Shown here one piece after another: positions 38,164 through 48,764 of a stretch of DNA of 64,000 nt (its first letter is position 1; every line of letters begins with the position of its first letter). The notes beneath the pieces were generated by a model that had not been told where the DNA came from, did no database searches, and saw only the letters and a list, made by a program, of their open reading frames with translations. Both the position numbers and the translations under genes were made by a program. Location of the stretch: contig NC_091940.1 in assembly GCF_041260155.1 (NCBI RefSeq), positions 24,847,870-24,911,869 on the forward strand. Reading direction: 5' to 3'. The stretch is from Ptychodera flava. Its lineage: Eukaryota > Hemichordata > Enteropneusta > Ptychoderidae.

Positions 38164-38549
38164 GGCTCAGTCTTTCCGACCATCCGATGCAAACATTACA
38201 AATACGTGAACGCATATGCGAAAGGAAGTCACACACTGCTCCTCATATTTACTGCACGTCATGTAGCTCGTATAGGCCAATATCTGGACTTGCTCCAAGT
38301 CTGTGGGCATATAACTATCAAAACAGAATAAACTGACGGGCTAGACTTCGGCAGACTGTCGCACTGAGTGGTAGGGGGAATACTTGGTCAGCCAGTATTA
38401 CTGACCGTTGCCGAGAAAAGCCAGCCTGAGGTTACTACTTGGAGCCAATCTAGCCAACACCCTGTAATACAATAACTACGGGTATCAGCTGACCAGTCAT
38501 GTGACCGAAAACGAAACAATACGTAAAGACCGCTGACCGCGATCCACAT

Positions 38550-38966
38550 CACAAGTTTACTTGACGTTCTTGAGAGATCAGCCGTAGTTAGGAGCTGGGA
38601 GGGAACGGGCTGAATTAGCCCTGCGTACGATCTTTTTTACCTCCATGCACGTCTCCATGAAACTGTGTGTTCCCGGCGTTGTACGACCTCCCCCGCCATA
38701 CAACGCCGATGAAATTCTGTAGCCGATTTTAGTGATACATTTTAGTGCGCATGCGTTACATTTACCGAACAATTTGGTCGGCCGATGAAGGTGACACAAT
38801 TCATCTGATTCATGCAATTTTGACTTCGATATTTGTGCCCATGCGTTTCTATGACGTAATTTCTATTGAATCTACGTTGCCAAAGACTTGAATGATCTAT
38901 CAGACTGAGATTTTCGTCAAATGTTTTACTCTTTGTAGTGAAAAATGAGTGTTTACGCACATTAGG
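38550..38966. other. Intergenic DNA, no gene recognised
   Basis: Contains the inverted pair GGCGTTGTACG and CGGCGTTG-like sequence near 38674-38706 and nothing coding that I recognise. Confidence 0.4.
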
Positions 38967-39863
38967 GAGCGTTCAGTTATTATGGCCGGGGGGGGGGCAG
39001 CAAATTCTTCCTGCGCATCAGTCAAAATAAGTGAACCCCCCTACCCATTGTACCAAAAAATTGATGACCCCCCTTTCACTATGACAAAAATTTCATGACC
39101 CCCCCCCCCCCACGCACACACACACACAGACATTGCTCGAGTAAAGCTGCACACACAAACACCTCAGGGGTATGGAGCGATAGAATCCCCCCAAAAAGAG
39201 CTTAGATTTTTTCAAATGACCTTCCTTACAAACTCAAAAGGTGTTGATTCTCAGATTTCCCCTTCTGACTTGCTTATAATTTTGAAATTACGCCTCAAAG
39301 GGGTTGGACAGAAATTACTGGTGAACGCAATATTTTTGCGCAACCGTGTGTGTACAAAATTTTGATGTTTGGATGTAATTAAAAATCAGCTGTTGATAAT
39401 GTTGATTCACTATACATGGTATACATATATTTTCTCATACATGTATGTATGAGAAATCTATGTAATACTTTTTCAATGCAAAACCATATCTATGCATTTA
39501 TAGATATTAGATAATTTACATAAATGTACTTAAATGAAATAGGGTTGTTACAACTGGCATGTGGACAAAAAGTTTGACTTTAGAATTTCACCAAAAATGT
39601 TCATCCACTATACATGGAAGTCATTGATAAAATTGTGAATAATTTTTTTTTCCAATGAAAAACTTGGTATACTTGTGCATATACAGACGTTAAATAATTA
39701 ACATAATTGGTACTTGATTAGAATATGAAGGTTAAACGTGCATATTATGTGTACATGAAATCTGATTATGGAATTTCACTTAAAATGTTCATTCACTATA
39801 CATGGGAGTCTATGAGGAAGTATGAATAATTTTTTTCCAATACAAAAATTGGTAAACCCATGT

Positions 39864-41519
39864 TATGACGCGTAATCAAGGCCCATATTCGAACTCCCAA
39901 TTTTCAACTATACAACTCAACATTCAACATTCAAACTCCCCATTTTCAACTATACAACTCAACATTCAACATTCAAACTCCCCATTTTCAACTATACAAC
40001 TCAACATTCAACATTCAAACTCCCCATTTTCAACTATACAACTCCACATTTTCAACTTTCGAACTCCCAATTTTCAACTATACAACTCCACATTTTCAAC
40101 TGTCGAACTCCCAATTTTCAACTATACAAATCTACATTTTCAACTTTCGAACTCCCAATTTTCAGCTTTCGAACTCCACATTTTCAACTTTCGAACTCCA
40201 CATTTTCAACTATGGAACTCAACATTTTGGATTCGTATTCCACATTTTCAACTATCGAAGTCATAGGTCCCCCTAGACCACTAGCCAGCGAACACAAGCC
40301 AAAATGAGCATACATATAGTCAAATACGACTTTAAAAAATCGTCGGTGTCATTTTACATGAAACTACTTATCACTTTGTTAGGGGGTCCCAAACATATGG
40401 TGACCTCGCAGTTAATTTTGGACGACACCGAACAATTTAGTGACCACGTCAGTGGTAGTTTGTCTAGGCTGCTACTTGACCTTGACGAGCCCGACAGACG
40501 GGGAGATGTGTCACGTAGGTGTGAGAGTCTTGTTAGACTTTTGTCACAGTTTAAGTGGCATTTGAATGTGTAGTGAGCGTATTGTCCAGGTAGTGCAAGC
40601 CGCTCAACGTGAAATACATGATGTTGAACATAGTGGTCACGGTGTAATAAAGGGAAAGTGGCTCCACACATCAGCCATCTTGTCTTGTATGTGATTTTGT
40701 GTGTTTTAGCCCTGCCATGCAGAGCTAGTTTAGTGTCTGAGTTGTGTTTTGGCTGTAATAGTGTGGAAATTAACAAGCGAGTTGTTAATTTTAAAATAAG
40801 CCATGGCGGGCCACGCATGCATGCTCTTGATTTAGACGACATGATAGCGACCGAATTTAGGCCTAGGCCTAAGTGACTGAAGTGATGGCGGAGGTCGGCG
40901 GTAAATCTTGATAGCATCACAAGTGTTTCCGGTCCATATTTTTGGACCCTCTAGAACATCACATAGAATAACTCCAAAACTCCGAAACGTCATGTGACGT
41001 ACTATGACGCGTTCTGACGTAGTATAGCCCAGAAGGAAAAACGTGGGTAACTACAATGAAGCAAGTTAGGGATGCCTAGGGAGAATACGAATCCCAAATT
41101 TTGAGTTCGAAAGTTGAAAATGGGGAATAGGAATCCCAAATGTTGAGTTCGATAATAGAATGTTGAGTTGTAAGTGTATAGTTGAAAATGGGGAGTTTGA
41201 ATGTTGAATGTCGAGTTGTATAGTTGAAAATGGGGAGTTTGAATGTTGAATGTCGAGTTGTATAGTTGAAAATGGGGAGTTTGAATGTTGAATGTCGAGT
41301 TGTATAGTTGAAAATGGGGAGTTTGAATGTTGAATGTTGAGTTGTGTAGTTGAAAATGGGGAGTTTGAATGTTGAATGTCGAGTTGTATAGTTGAAAATG
41401 GGGAGTTTGAATGTTGAATGTTGAGTTGTATAGTTGAAAATGGGGAGTTTGAATGTTGAATGTTGAGTTGTATAGTTGAAAATGGGGAGTTCGAATAATG
41501 GCCTTGATTTACGCGCCAT
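39864..41519. mobile_element. Foldback-like element: inverted 42-bp minisatellite arms around a unique core
   Basis: The ends are inverted repeats (TATGACGCGTAATCAAGGCC left; right end, inverted, ATGGCGCGTAAATCAAGGCC). It is flanked by identical ACCCATGT (39856-39863 and 41520-41527), an apparent 7-8 bp target duplication. Each arm (about 39890-40262 and 41076-41500) is a tandem array whose 42-base unit contains CAACTATACAACTCAACATT and CAAACTCCCC; the right arm is the reverse complement of the left. The core (40263-41075) is unique, GC-richer, and has several open frames. Subrepeated inverted arms recall Foldback/TU elements; the actual superfamily is not determined. Confidence 0.8.
40304..40573 (+). 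CDS. Unrecognised open frame in the core of the Foldback-like element
   Basis: 89 codons, Met to stop, with a balanced composition unlike the flanking arms: LLITLLGGPKH, then an acidic/basic part with LILDDTEQFSDHVSG, LLLDLDEPDRRGD and LVRLLSQFKW. Two more open stretches follow in other frames: one with REIHDVEHSGHGVIKGKWLH (about 40580-40690) and one with SELCFGCNSVEINKRVVNF and HALDLDDMIATEF (to 40876). They could be exons of one gene, a captured host fragment, or chance. I do not recognise the family. An antisense open frame of 188 codons (40354-40920) is probably a shadow. Confidence 0.25.
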   Translation: MSIHIVKYDFKKSSVSFYMKLLITLLGGPKHMVTSQLILDDTEQFSDHVSGSLSRLLLDLDEPDRRGDVSRRCESLVRLLSQFKWHLNV

Positions 41520-42484
41520 ACCCATGTATTTATGTACTCTCGATTATTGATATCAGTGTACTAGACTAGATTAGGGTAGTAACAAATGGATGTGTTCGCT
41601 AGAAATTGGATTTTGGAATTATACCAAAATGTAGATTCACTGTACATGGGAGTCTATGAGGAAAATATAAATAATTTTTTTCCAATACAAAACTATCAAA
41701 ATCTTTGTATTTAGAGACATTTGATAATTCATTTTAAAGTACTTAGCCTAGGAAGGTTAAAGGTTGATATGTGTGCAAGAAATTGGATTTTGGAATTTCA
41801 CCGAAATGTTGATTCACTATACATTGGAGTCTATGAAAAAACTAAGAATAATTTTTTTACAATTCTAAACTAAATTAATTTGTGCTTTTATAGGTGTTTG
41901 ATAATTGATACAAATGTACTTGATTCAAATAGGGTATTTAAAAGTTCAGATGTGGACAACAATTATGATATTGGAATTTCACCTAAAAGTATTATTTAAC
42001 TTTTCATGGTACTAGTAGTCTCAGTACAGGTAACTGTTAAATAATTTCCCTGACAAAACTTGCTATATCTCTAATATGTAAGTAATAGGAATTGTTCATT
42101 GCCCTCAGTTCAGTGAGCTTGATTTACAATAAGACAAGCCTCAGAGTTGTCAAGTCAAGATGTTCATGTGACAGATAATTATACTGTTGTTCAGATTTAC
42201 AGGTGAATAACTGCAGAGAATGAAATCATGCAACGAATCATTTTTATCTCCCAGAATATTTATGAACACTGAAACTGCTTTTTGACGGGACGGATACTTA
42301 TGAAAATTAAGTGACCCCCCCTCCTTTGAGCTGTTTGAAAAATACATGACCCCCCCCCCTTTGCAGTTTTCAAATTTGAAGTGACCCTTGTTCGATCGTT
42401 TTGCAGGGGTGTTTGATAAACCAAACCAAACAGTATAAAGAACTGTAAACGCTTGCTCTGTAGCTTGACTATCTCAGACTTTAA

Positions 42485-42669
42485 AGGTATACTGTCACCT
42501 GTTCCCATTTTGCCACAGTTACCATGGAAAGAGAAAATCTAACCAATCACAGATTTTAAGCGGGTGGCCGCTTTTTAAAAACGGCGCCCTCACATGGGTA
42601 TTTTGAATACCAAGGAACGCCCCTTTGACCATATATGGCCATATTTAGATTATAGGTGAATGTATACTT
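42485..42669. mobile_element. TTAA-flanked MITE, family B
   Basis: Flanked by TTAA (42481-42484 and 42670-42673). Ends AGGTATACTGTCACC and GGTGAATGTATACTT are inverted copies. It is the reverse orientation of the copy at 21386-21588, sharing ATATGGCCATA-like and GCGGGTGG-type internal sequence. Confidence 0.8.
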
Positions 42670-42679
42670 TTAAATGCAA

Positions 42680-43279
42680 TAGAACAAATGTACAGCGCAC
42701 GATTATGTTGTCACGGAAAGTATTTTTCTAAGACTATTTTGCTTGTGATATTTTGAAAGCAACGATACTGTTTCGATCTTGTTGTTGCCTTCCCTTCACA
42801 AATATATTTGATAACAATCAAATAATTTCAATAATCTGATTACTGTGGCTGTCTGTCGATAGCGCGGTGAAACTTTCTGCTCGCCCAGGCAGACTTGCGT
42901 TGGCGTCGTGACAGCGCGAGACAGTGGTTGACAAGTTCACGTGACCGAATCCGTATATCTTATTGGTAAAGATGGCACTCAGTACATCAAAATTGCACAG
43001 TTCCTGGTTGATAGGCCGCTTTAATCGTTTTACTCATCAAATGAAAATAATCCCGGTGAATAAAACCCAGATCGCAACGATATTTTTGCAATCTGTAGCA
43101 ATAATTTTGAGAAATCCACATCAAACTGTCCCATGGAATTTTTCTCTGTTTGACATCATCGTATACGAGAGTTTTTCGCGGAACCGTACAACTTCGAGTC
43201 AAACACGAGAAGTTGTGCGGACTGAGAAAATAGTCCGATTTTAGCGAGACAGCACAAGTGCAGAGACGAGGGTTTGAGT
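42680..43279. other. Non-coding stretch with a CpG-richer part
   Basis: About 42850-42960 is richer in CpG and contains TTCACGTGACC; a small hairpin ACAACTTC/GAAGTTGT lies near 43189-43217. No gene recognised. Confidence 0.35.
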
Positions 43280-43466
43280 CACCGCGACAGGCGCCCGTGC
43301 CCTGGGTAGTCTGCTAGATCAATGGATTTTCTGCTCGATCTATATTTCTATCGACCCCGTACTCGATCTGCCCGCCACTGCAACCTAAATGGCCAGATCG
43401 AGTAAGGGATCCATTGATTGAACAGAAAATCGATCTAGCAGACTACCCAGGGCACGGGCGCCTGTG
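43280..43466. mobile_element. 187-bp hairpin MITE with 8-bp target duplication (hAT-like)
   Basis: Flanked by identical GTTTGAGT (43272-43279 and 43467-43474). The arms match perfectly over more than 30 bases, starting CAGGCGCCCGTGCCCTGG at 43288 and mirrored at the right end. An 8-bp duplication and CA...TG ends are typical of hAT elements; this assignment is inferred. Confidence 0.75.
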
Positions 43467-43681
43467 GTTTGAGTAGCTTGTGGAGAGAGGAAGTGACGAA
43501 CAGAGCTATAAATCTGTCCAGTTTGAATGTATCCAGCATTGCAGATATTCTAAACATCATGTCCAGACACATTCAAGTTAGAGTCGAGTGATAATGATTA
43601 TTTAGAGGCGCATAAATTATGCGCATTTCGTTATTTACGTTTATTCCCCTTTGTAGATAAAATTTCACATCAACAAAAAGT

Positions 43682-43927
43682 AGAATATTTTGTTTTGTTG
43701 ACTTTGCCAAGGCTTTCAACTCGGTATGGAGAGTTGGTCTTTTTCATAAACTTCTCAAAAATAATATTAATAGCAAATTATACATACTTATAAAACACAT
43801 GTACACTAACACAAAATTACACATCAAAACAAATAATTTTGTCTCGCCCAGCCTGAAAGTTGAAAAAGGAGTAAAACAGAGCTACTTCCCATTGAGTTGT
43901 TCAGTTATTGGTTTAGCCACAAGCTAG
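43682..43927 (+). pseudogene. Non-LTR reverse transcriptase fragment
   Basis: Reads FCFVDFAKAFNSVWR, GLFHKLLKNNINSKLY, LIKHMYTNTKLHIK and VEKGVKQS. These are the palm motif A region (VDFxKAFDSVWR) and the GVKQG block of LINE reverse transcriptases. The sequence loses similarity just after GVKQ, before the YADD motif. It could be the missing 3' part of a LINE like that at 19470-21222, but the two are not contiguous. Confidence 0.7.
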
Positions 43928-43958
43928 GGCATCGAGAATATCAGGAAATAGATTGTTA

Positions 43959-44905
43959 GGCTGCGTTCACAAATAACGATTAGGAGGGGCTGGAGGAATC
44001 GCGATTAAAATCTTATTTTTTTTTCAGATGCCCCCCCCTTAATAACCTAAAAAAATTTCAAATGCCCCCCTCTATATGATCAAAATTTTTCAAGTCCCCC
44101 CCAACTATCACAGGCCCGCACATTTGTAAAGGATGTGTTAGGTATACTAGTCCCAGATCAGAGTCAGAGCTATCTCTGTCACTGTCCAGGTATGCAGTAA
44201 CAGTGGCACTGCAGTAGCACGGGCAGTATCTGATAGTGACAGTTGCCCGTAGGCAGTAGCTCTATTAACTTTGATAATTTTGACAATATTTTTGTTCAGT
44301 TTATACAACTGCGTTTTTGTTCTAGCAACATGTTGAATTGTCCAGTATTCAGCTTGCTATCACAGCCTATGTGTGTGTACCATGCATTTGTATCACTGAC
44401 AACTGACTGTCAGTCTGGACTCTATCACCTAAATACATATTTATATATACAGGTTTTGTCGACAAACTGAACATTGTGTGTTTGAGCATGCTGTAGGGAG
44501 ACAGCAAGAAACTGTAGTTGATATATTGCATAGAAATATTGCAAAAATCATCAACAGTTGCAGCTTTTGCCCTGTTACTAGGCTCAAGTTTGATTTATTT
44601 TACGACAAATCACACATGTTTAGATTTTTTCGAGATAAAAATCATGGAATGCGACAAAATGGTTCTAGATTCTGATAAATTATTACTAACATTACAACAT
44701 TTGGATGACATAAAACTGGTATTCATTTAAATTACCTACAAAACTTGGAATTGGAAGATGTAAAACATAAAAGGGAACACAAAAATTTTCAAGTCCTCCC
44801 CCTACCGGTAGAGCAAAATTTTCAAGTCCCCCCTCTACTACCCCCAAAATTTTCGAATCCCCCCTGAATTTCCTGCCCCCCCATCGGTTTTTTGTGAACG
44901 CAGCC
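43959..44905. mobile_element. TTA-flanked inverted-repeat element (PIF/Harbinger-like target)
   Basis: Flanked by TTA (43956-43958 and 44906-44908). Ends GGCTGCGTTCACAAA and TTTGTGAACGCAGCC are perfect inverted copies. C-rich CAAATGCCCCCC and AAGTCCCCCC motifs lie just inside both ends. No transposase was seen. A related empty site at 47824-47900 confirms the target duplication. Confidence 0.8.
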
Positions 44906-44931
44906 TTACAGTACATGTCCTTCACCACACC
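44137..44931. repeat. 795-bp direct tandem repeat, unit 1
   Basis: Runs from GTTAGGTATACTAG to CTTCACCACACC. It begins inside the TTA-flanked element and ends 26 bases beyond its right end. Nearly identical to unit 2. Confidence 0.9.
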
Positions 44932-45740
44932 GTTAGGTATACTAGTCCCAGATCAGAGTCAGAGCTATCTCTGTCACTGTCCAGGTATGCAGTAACAGTG
45001 GCACTGCAGTAGCACGGGCAGTATCTGATAGTGACAGTTGCCCGTAGGCAGTAGCTCTATTAACTTTGATAATTTTGACAATATTTTTGTTCAGTTTATA
45101 CAACTGCGTTTTTGTTCTAGCAACATGTTGAATTGTCCAGTATTCAGCTTGCTATCACAGCCTATGTGTGTGTACCATGCATTTGTATCACTGACAACTG
45201 ACTGTCAGTCTGGACTCTATCACCTAAATACATATTTATATATACAGGTTTTGTCGACAAACTGAACATTGTGTGTTTGAGCATGCTGTAGGGAGACAGC
45301 AAGAAACTGTAGTTGATATATTGCATAGAAATATTGCAAAAATCATCAACAGTTGCAGCTTTTGCCCTGTTACTAGGCTCAAGTTTGATTTATTTTACGA
45401 CAAATCACACATGTTTAGATTTTTTCGAGATAAAAATCATGGAATGCGACAAAATGGTTCTAGATTCTGATAAATTATTACTAACACTACAACATTTGGA
45501 TGACATAAAACTGGTATTCATTTTTCATTAAATTACCTACAAAAACTTGGAATTGGAAAATTTAAAACATAAAAGGGAACCAAAAATTTTCAAGTCCCCC
45601 CTTACAGGTAGAGCAAAATTTCCAAGTCCCCCTCTACTACCCCCAAAATTTCCGAATCCCCCCCTGAATTTCTCCTGCCCCCCCCCCCCATCGGTTTTTT
45701 TGTGAACGCAGCCTTACAGTACATGTCCTTCACCACACCG
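44932..45740. repeat. 795-bp direct tandem repeat, unit 2
   Basis: Immediate direct copy of 44137-44931, with only C-run length changes and small indels near its right end. The small open frames it carries are simply repeated and show no domain. Confidence 0.9.
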
Positions 45741-48700
45741 TCGCATTTAAAGAAGTATACCAATGTTGGTTTTACCATGTGAGCATCTGGGCACGGTGAA
45801 AAAACTTAACTGCAAAACACATTTTCATAAGCTTACGTGTTGAAGCACAGCATTAACATTCTTTGGGGAAAAATTTGGTAACAGTTTGAGCTACTGCCTT
45901 TTTCGTCCTCTCGCAAGGGTCTGTTACTTCGAATACAGTCTCCCACTCTTCATAGAGCATCCGGTCGCCAGGGCAAGAGACCTTGGCAAGCGAAGATGAC
46001 TATGGTACACAGTGTTGCCGCCAGGACACGCCCTTGCGACAATGTCCCCTAAACGGAACCCTAATACTTGCCCCGCACTCTTGCGTACAGCGGGTCACCT
46101 CGGGCGCACTCCTGAGTCGACTGTGATGGGTGTAGTCTACAAGTAATATATGTTACTGATGATGATCTTTGTTTTGCATAATTATTTTGAGGCTTACACT
46201 TACGTACTTTCAGAACTAGTATATGATTAAAAGTAATTGAAACTCTGCACTTGATATCATGTAATTTGCTTGACTGAAGTCCGTCTGAGCTCTGATTTGC
46301 GGCAGATATGGTTTACTCTTCAACTCTTCAATTGCCTGAAATTCAAGCGTAGCGACGCGGTCCCGGTAGCTTGAATTTTTTTCAGTTAAACTAATGTATT
46401 TACGAAATGATGCAAAATTTGATTGACAACTGCTTGTTGTCCTAAAATGTACAAAATGTCCCCCAAAACAAATGGTGGTGGGACACAGTAACCCCTGATC
46501 TAAAATTCCTGGCCACAACACAGTGGTACAGCGGTTTTTGACTTCACAAATATAACTTTATAGTAACGAGAGACAAGGCAACAATGCAAGATTGTCATAA
46601 TGTTATTCTTTGTTTGTTTACTTTTGAGATGCCATTAACTTTTGAGATGCCATCGAACACCAAAGCATTTGCATTGTTACTCAAATTACATGTGTTGTCT
46701 ATTATTAATGTTTCAGAGTTCCATATTCTTTTCATTCTGTTGATTCACAGTTCTGCTGACTGACCGAGAGTTTAGTTGTATACTTACGGCTAGAGCCAGT
46801 CATCTGTACTGCCAAGAATGAAGGCAATTTTAATCATATGTTATATTTTTTATTGTTATTATTTTACTGCCTAAGGTACCACATTAAGAGTATAGCCTAC
46901 AACATGCCATATGTGCACATTTATAGCAAATATTAGCTCTCATTTTATGTGTGCATGGTAGACAGCTATAAAGGAGATAAACATCAGTGGGAGTTTGTCA
47001 ATTAGTCGGTGCCGGTAGGCTTTAGTCTGTATAAGTATACATGGTGCCCTCTGGGGTAGTTTTTCATGGGTCTAAATTTCAGTGTAATATTAATCTAGCC
47101 AAACAGAGTTGAAGTCAAACACGTTCTTTCGCAAGGTTTCGTTGTTTGGAAGTTTTCGGCAAATTATATAGGCCTACTGACCACTTTCAGCACTTTAACA
47201 TCATTTCGTTCAAAATAATTACGACGTGTTGCTTTCAGCATGCACTTTGCATCTTTGAAAAATGACTTCGCTGTCGTCGGCTGGTCATACACATGGCACA
47301 ACCCATCGCGCATTTTCCGCGACTTTGAAAGTCACGAGTACGCGCGCGACCTACCAGATCTCTTCATCAACGCGTCGCAACTTCTATAAACTACCCACAA
47401 GTCTTTGCGCGTCAATGTCACCTGACTTTCAGCTGATTCACCTTTGGCGACCTTGTATACGTATCTTGCAATTTGCTCTTATGTTTGGCGTCAGCGCGTG
47501 GTTCTGAGTCCCGGTATTTATCATACTTAAGGTAAGAAAGAGGCAATATACGCTTGACGTTGCGAAAGGCGTGTTTATTCGCTTAGTTTTGAAACATGCA
47601 AGTGATAAGTCCAAGAGTAGGGCAAGCGTTATCGCTATCGAGCTTGACAAAGTGTACAGGGTAGCAAGTAGCATGCCTTCCGCATGTTCCGGTTTCGAAT
47701 TGAAGACCCGCAAACGGCATGAGACCGTGTTTCCCTGGGAATAGTAATCTCTGTACTATCTGCGTATCTCCCTGCGCGATTCTATGAAGCGAATACCACC
47801 ATAAAGTAAGCGAATGTAGCTGTTTAGCCGCAAGCAAGGGCGTCGAGAATATCAGGAAACAGATTGTTTACAGTACATATACATGTCCTTCACGACATCG
47901 TATCAGAGTACAATATATAAATGTAGGAGGCGTTTCCTCGACACTAGAAAGTATCTTGGCGTGGATTTTTCTTCAGTGAAGTTGGTAATGTACTTTTCAA
48001 TTCTGTTAGTGTGGTTGGCTAGACATAAGGCCAGCATGCCTTCTTGTCTGATATTGTATGGTCAGTTCATGCATAGGTAGATAGATATTTTCATGATGGT
48101 ACCTTGATCAATTGACCCAGCACACGGAGGAGTGACGGTGCCTAGCACAACAACATTGCCATGTATTACAACATCGTCAAACAGGACACGTACACAATGT
48201 TTTATGTCATGCAGTTGTGCTGAATATGACAGCAAAAATATGGCAGTAGGGACTGATGTACAATCCTCATCAAAGGAATGACCCTTTTCTCCCTCCTCTC
48301 GTAGCCAAACTCTCCATCAGTCAGAACTTTTGATGTGCTTTCCAGTATTTTTTTATGGTGTTCTTATTCTACTCCTAACATAGGTCCCAAATGCTGTGAA
48401 TTCAGCTTGTCAATACTGTACATCTGTGATATCCGATACTGAATGTTAATCTGGACCCAGTGAATGAGTGATTCATTTGTGGGACAATATCATTAATTAG
48501 CAAGGAATATGTATATTTATTTTATAGGCCACCTACATAGCAAGTTATAAAAATAACATGTGCTCAATGCAAAATTCTTGAACCATATGTTACAGAGTAA
48601 GGTTCATGTTGAATGATTTGATAGGCAGTACAGTCATAGAGAAATTCTCAAAGTGATTCTTTCTGCCTTATTTCATGAATAATTGTTCATTATTTTACAT

Positions 48701-48764
48701 TCCATTACAGAGTTGTTTTACTGTCTTCCAGATTTACATTACAGAGGCTTACAGCAGGGTAAAC
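45741..48764. other. Intergenic DNA upstream of the cathepsin A gene
   Basis: No gene recognised. Holds the empty-site copy of a repeat at 47824-47900 and a CpG-richer stretch near 47240-47530 that could be the promoter. Confidence 0.45.
47240..47531 (+). promoter_or_regulatory. Possible promoter and non-coding first exon of the cathepsin A gene
   Basis: A CpG-rich island (CGCGCATTTTCCGCG, GTACGCGCGCGAC) in otherwise AT-rich DNA, ending in a good donor, CTTAAG|GTAAGAAAG at 47531. It contains GTCACCTGAC (47417-47426), one base from the CLEAR consensus. Candidate acceptors (TTACAG, TCTTCCAG) lie just before the start codon at 48765. The link is inferred from position only. Confidence 0.25.

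Larger units (their letters stand above)
31471..38549. repeat. Tandem duplication unit 2 (arylsulfatase gene)
   Basis: Direct counterpart of 23841-30970, same orientation, same exon order. It includes an extra segment of about 150 bases in intron 1 and lacks about 155 bases of the copy 1 intron. Confidence 0.95.
38967..42480 (+). mobile_element. Dispersed repeat R2, same family as R1, carrying a Foldback-like insertion
   Basis: Starts GGGAGCGTTCAGTTATTATG, then C-rich TGACCCCC blocks, then about six AT-rich units of about 180 bases (marked by TACATGGGAGTCTATGA near 39410, 39608, 39790, 41645, 41818 and 42004). The right arm again has AAGTGACCCCC motifs in the same orientation. The run of units is split by the element at 39864-41519. 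No protein-coding part of R2 itself was recognised. Confidence 0.6.

Noticed and set aside
39865-40266. 133-codon frame with repeated HSNSPFSTIQLN-type units
   Set aside because: It is the 42-base minisatellite of the Foldback-like arm; 42 is divisible by three so the frame stays open. The mirrored frame at 41076-41525 is the same effect.
40354-40920. 188-codon antisense frame across the Foldback core
   Set aside because: Low-complexity composition (S, L, H, R) and opposite to frames with better protein character; treated as a shadow, though not excluded.
44243-45531. Repeated frames of 65-75 codons
   Set aside because: Carried along by the 795-base tandem duplication inside a transposon; no recognisable protein.
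46216-46521. 101-codon minus-strand frame
   Set aside because: No domain, no paralogue in the window and no splice context; left unannotated.
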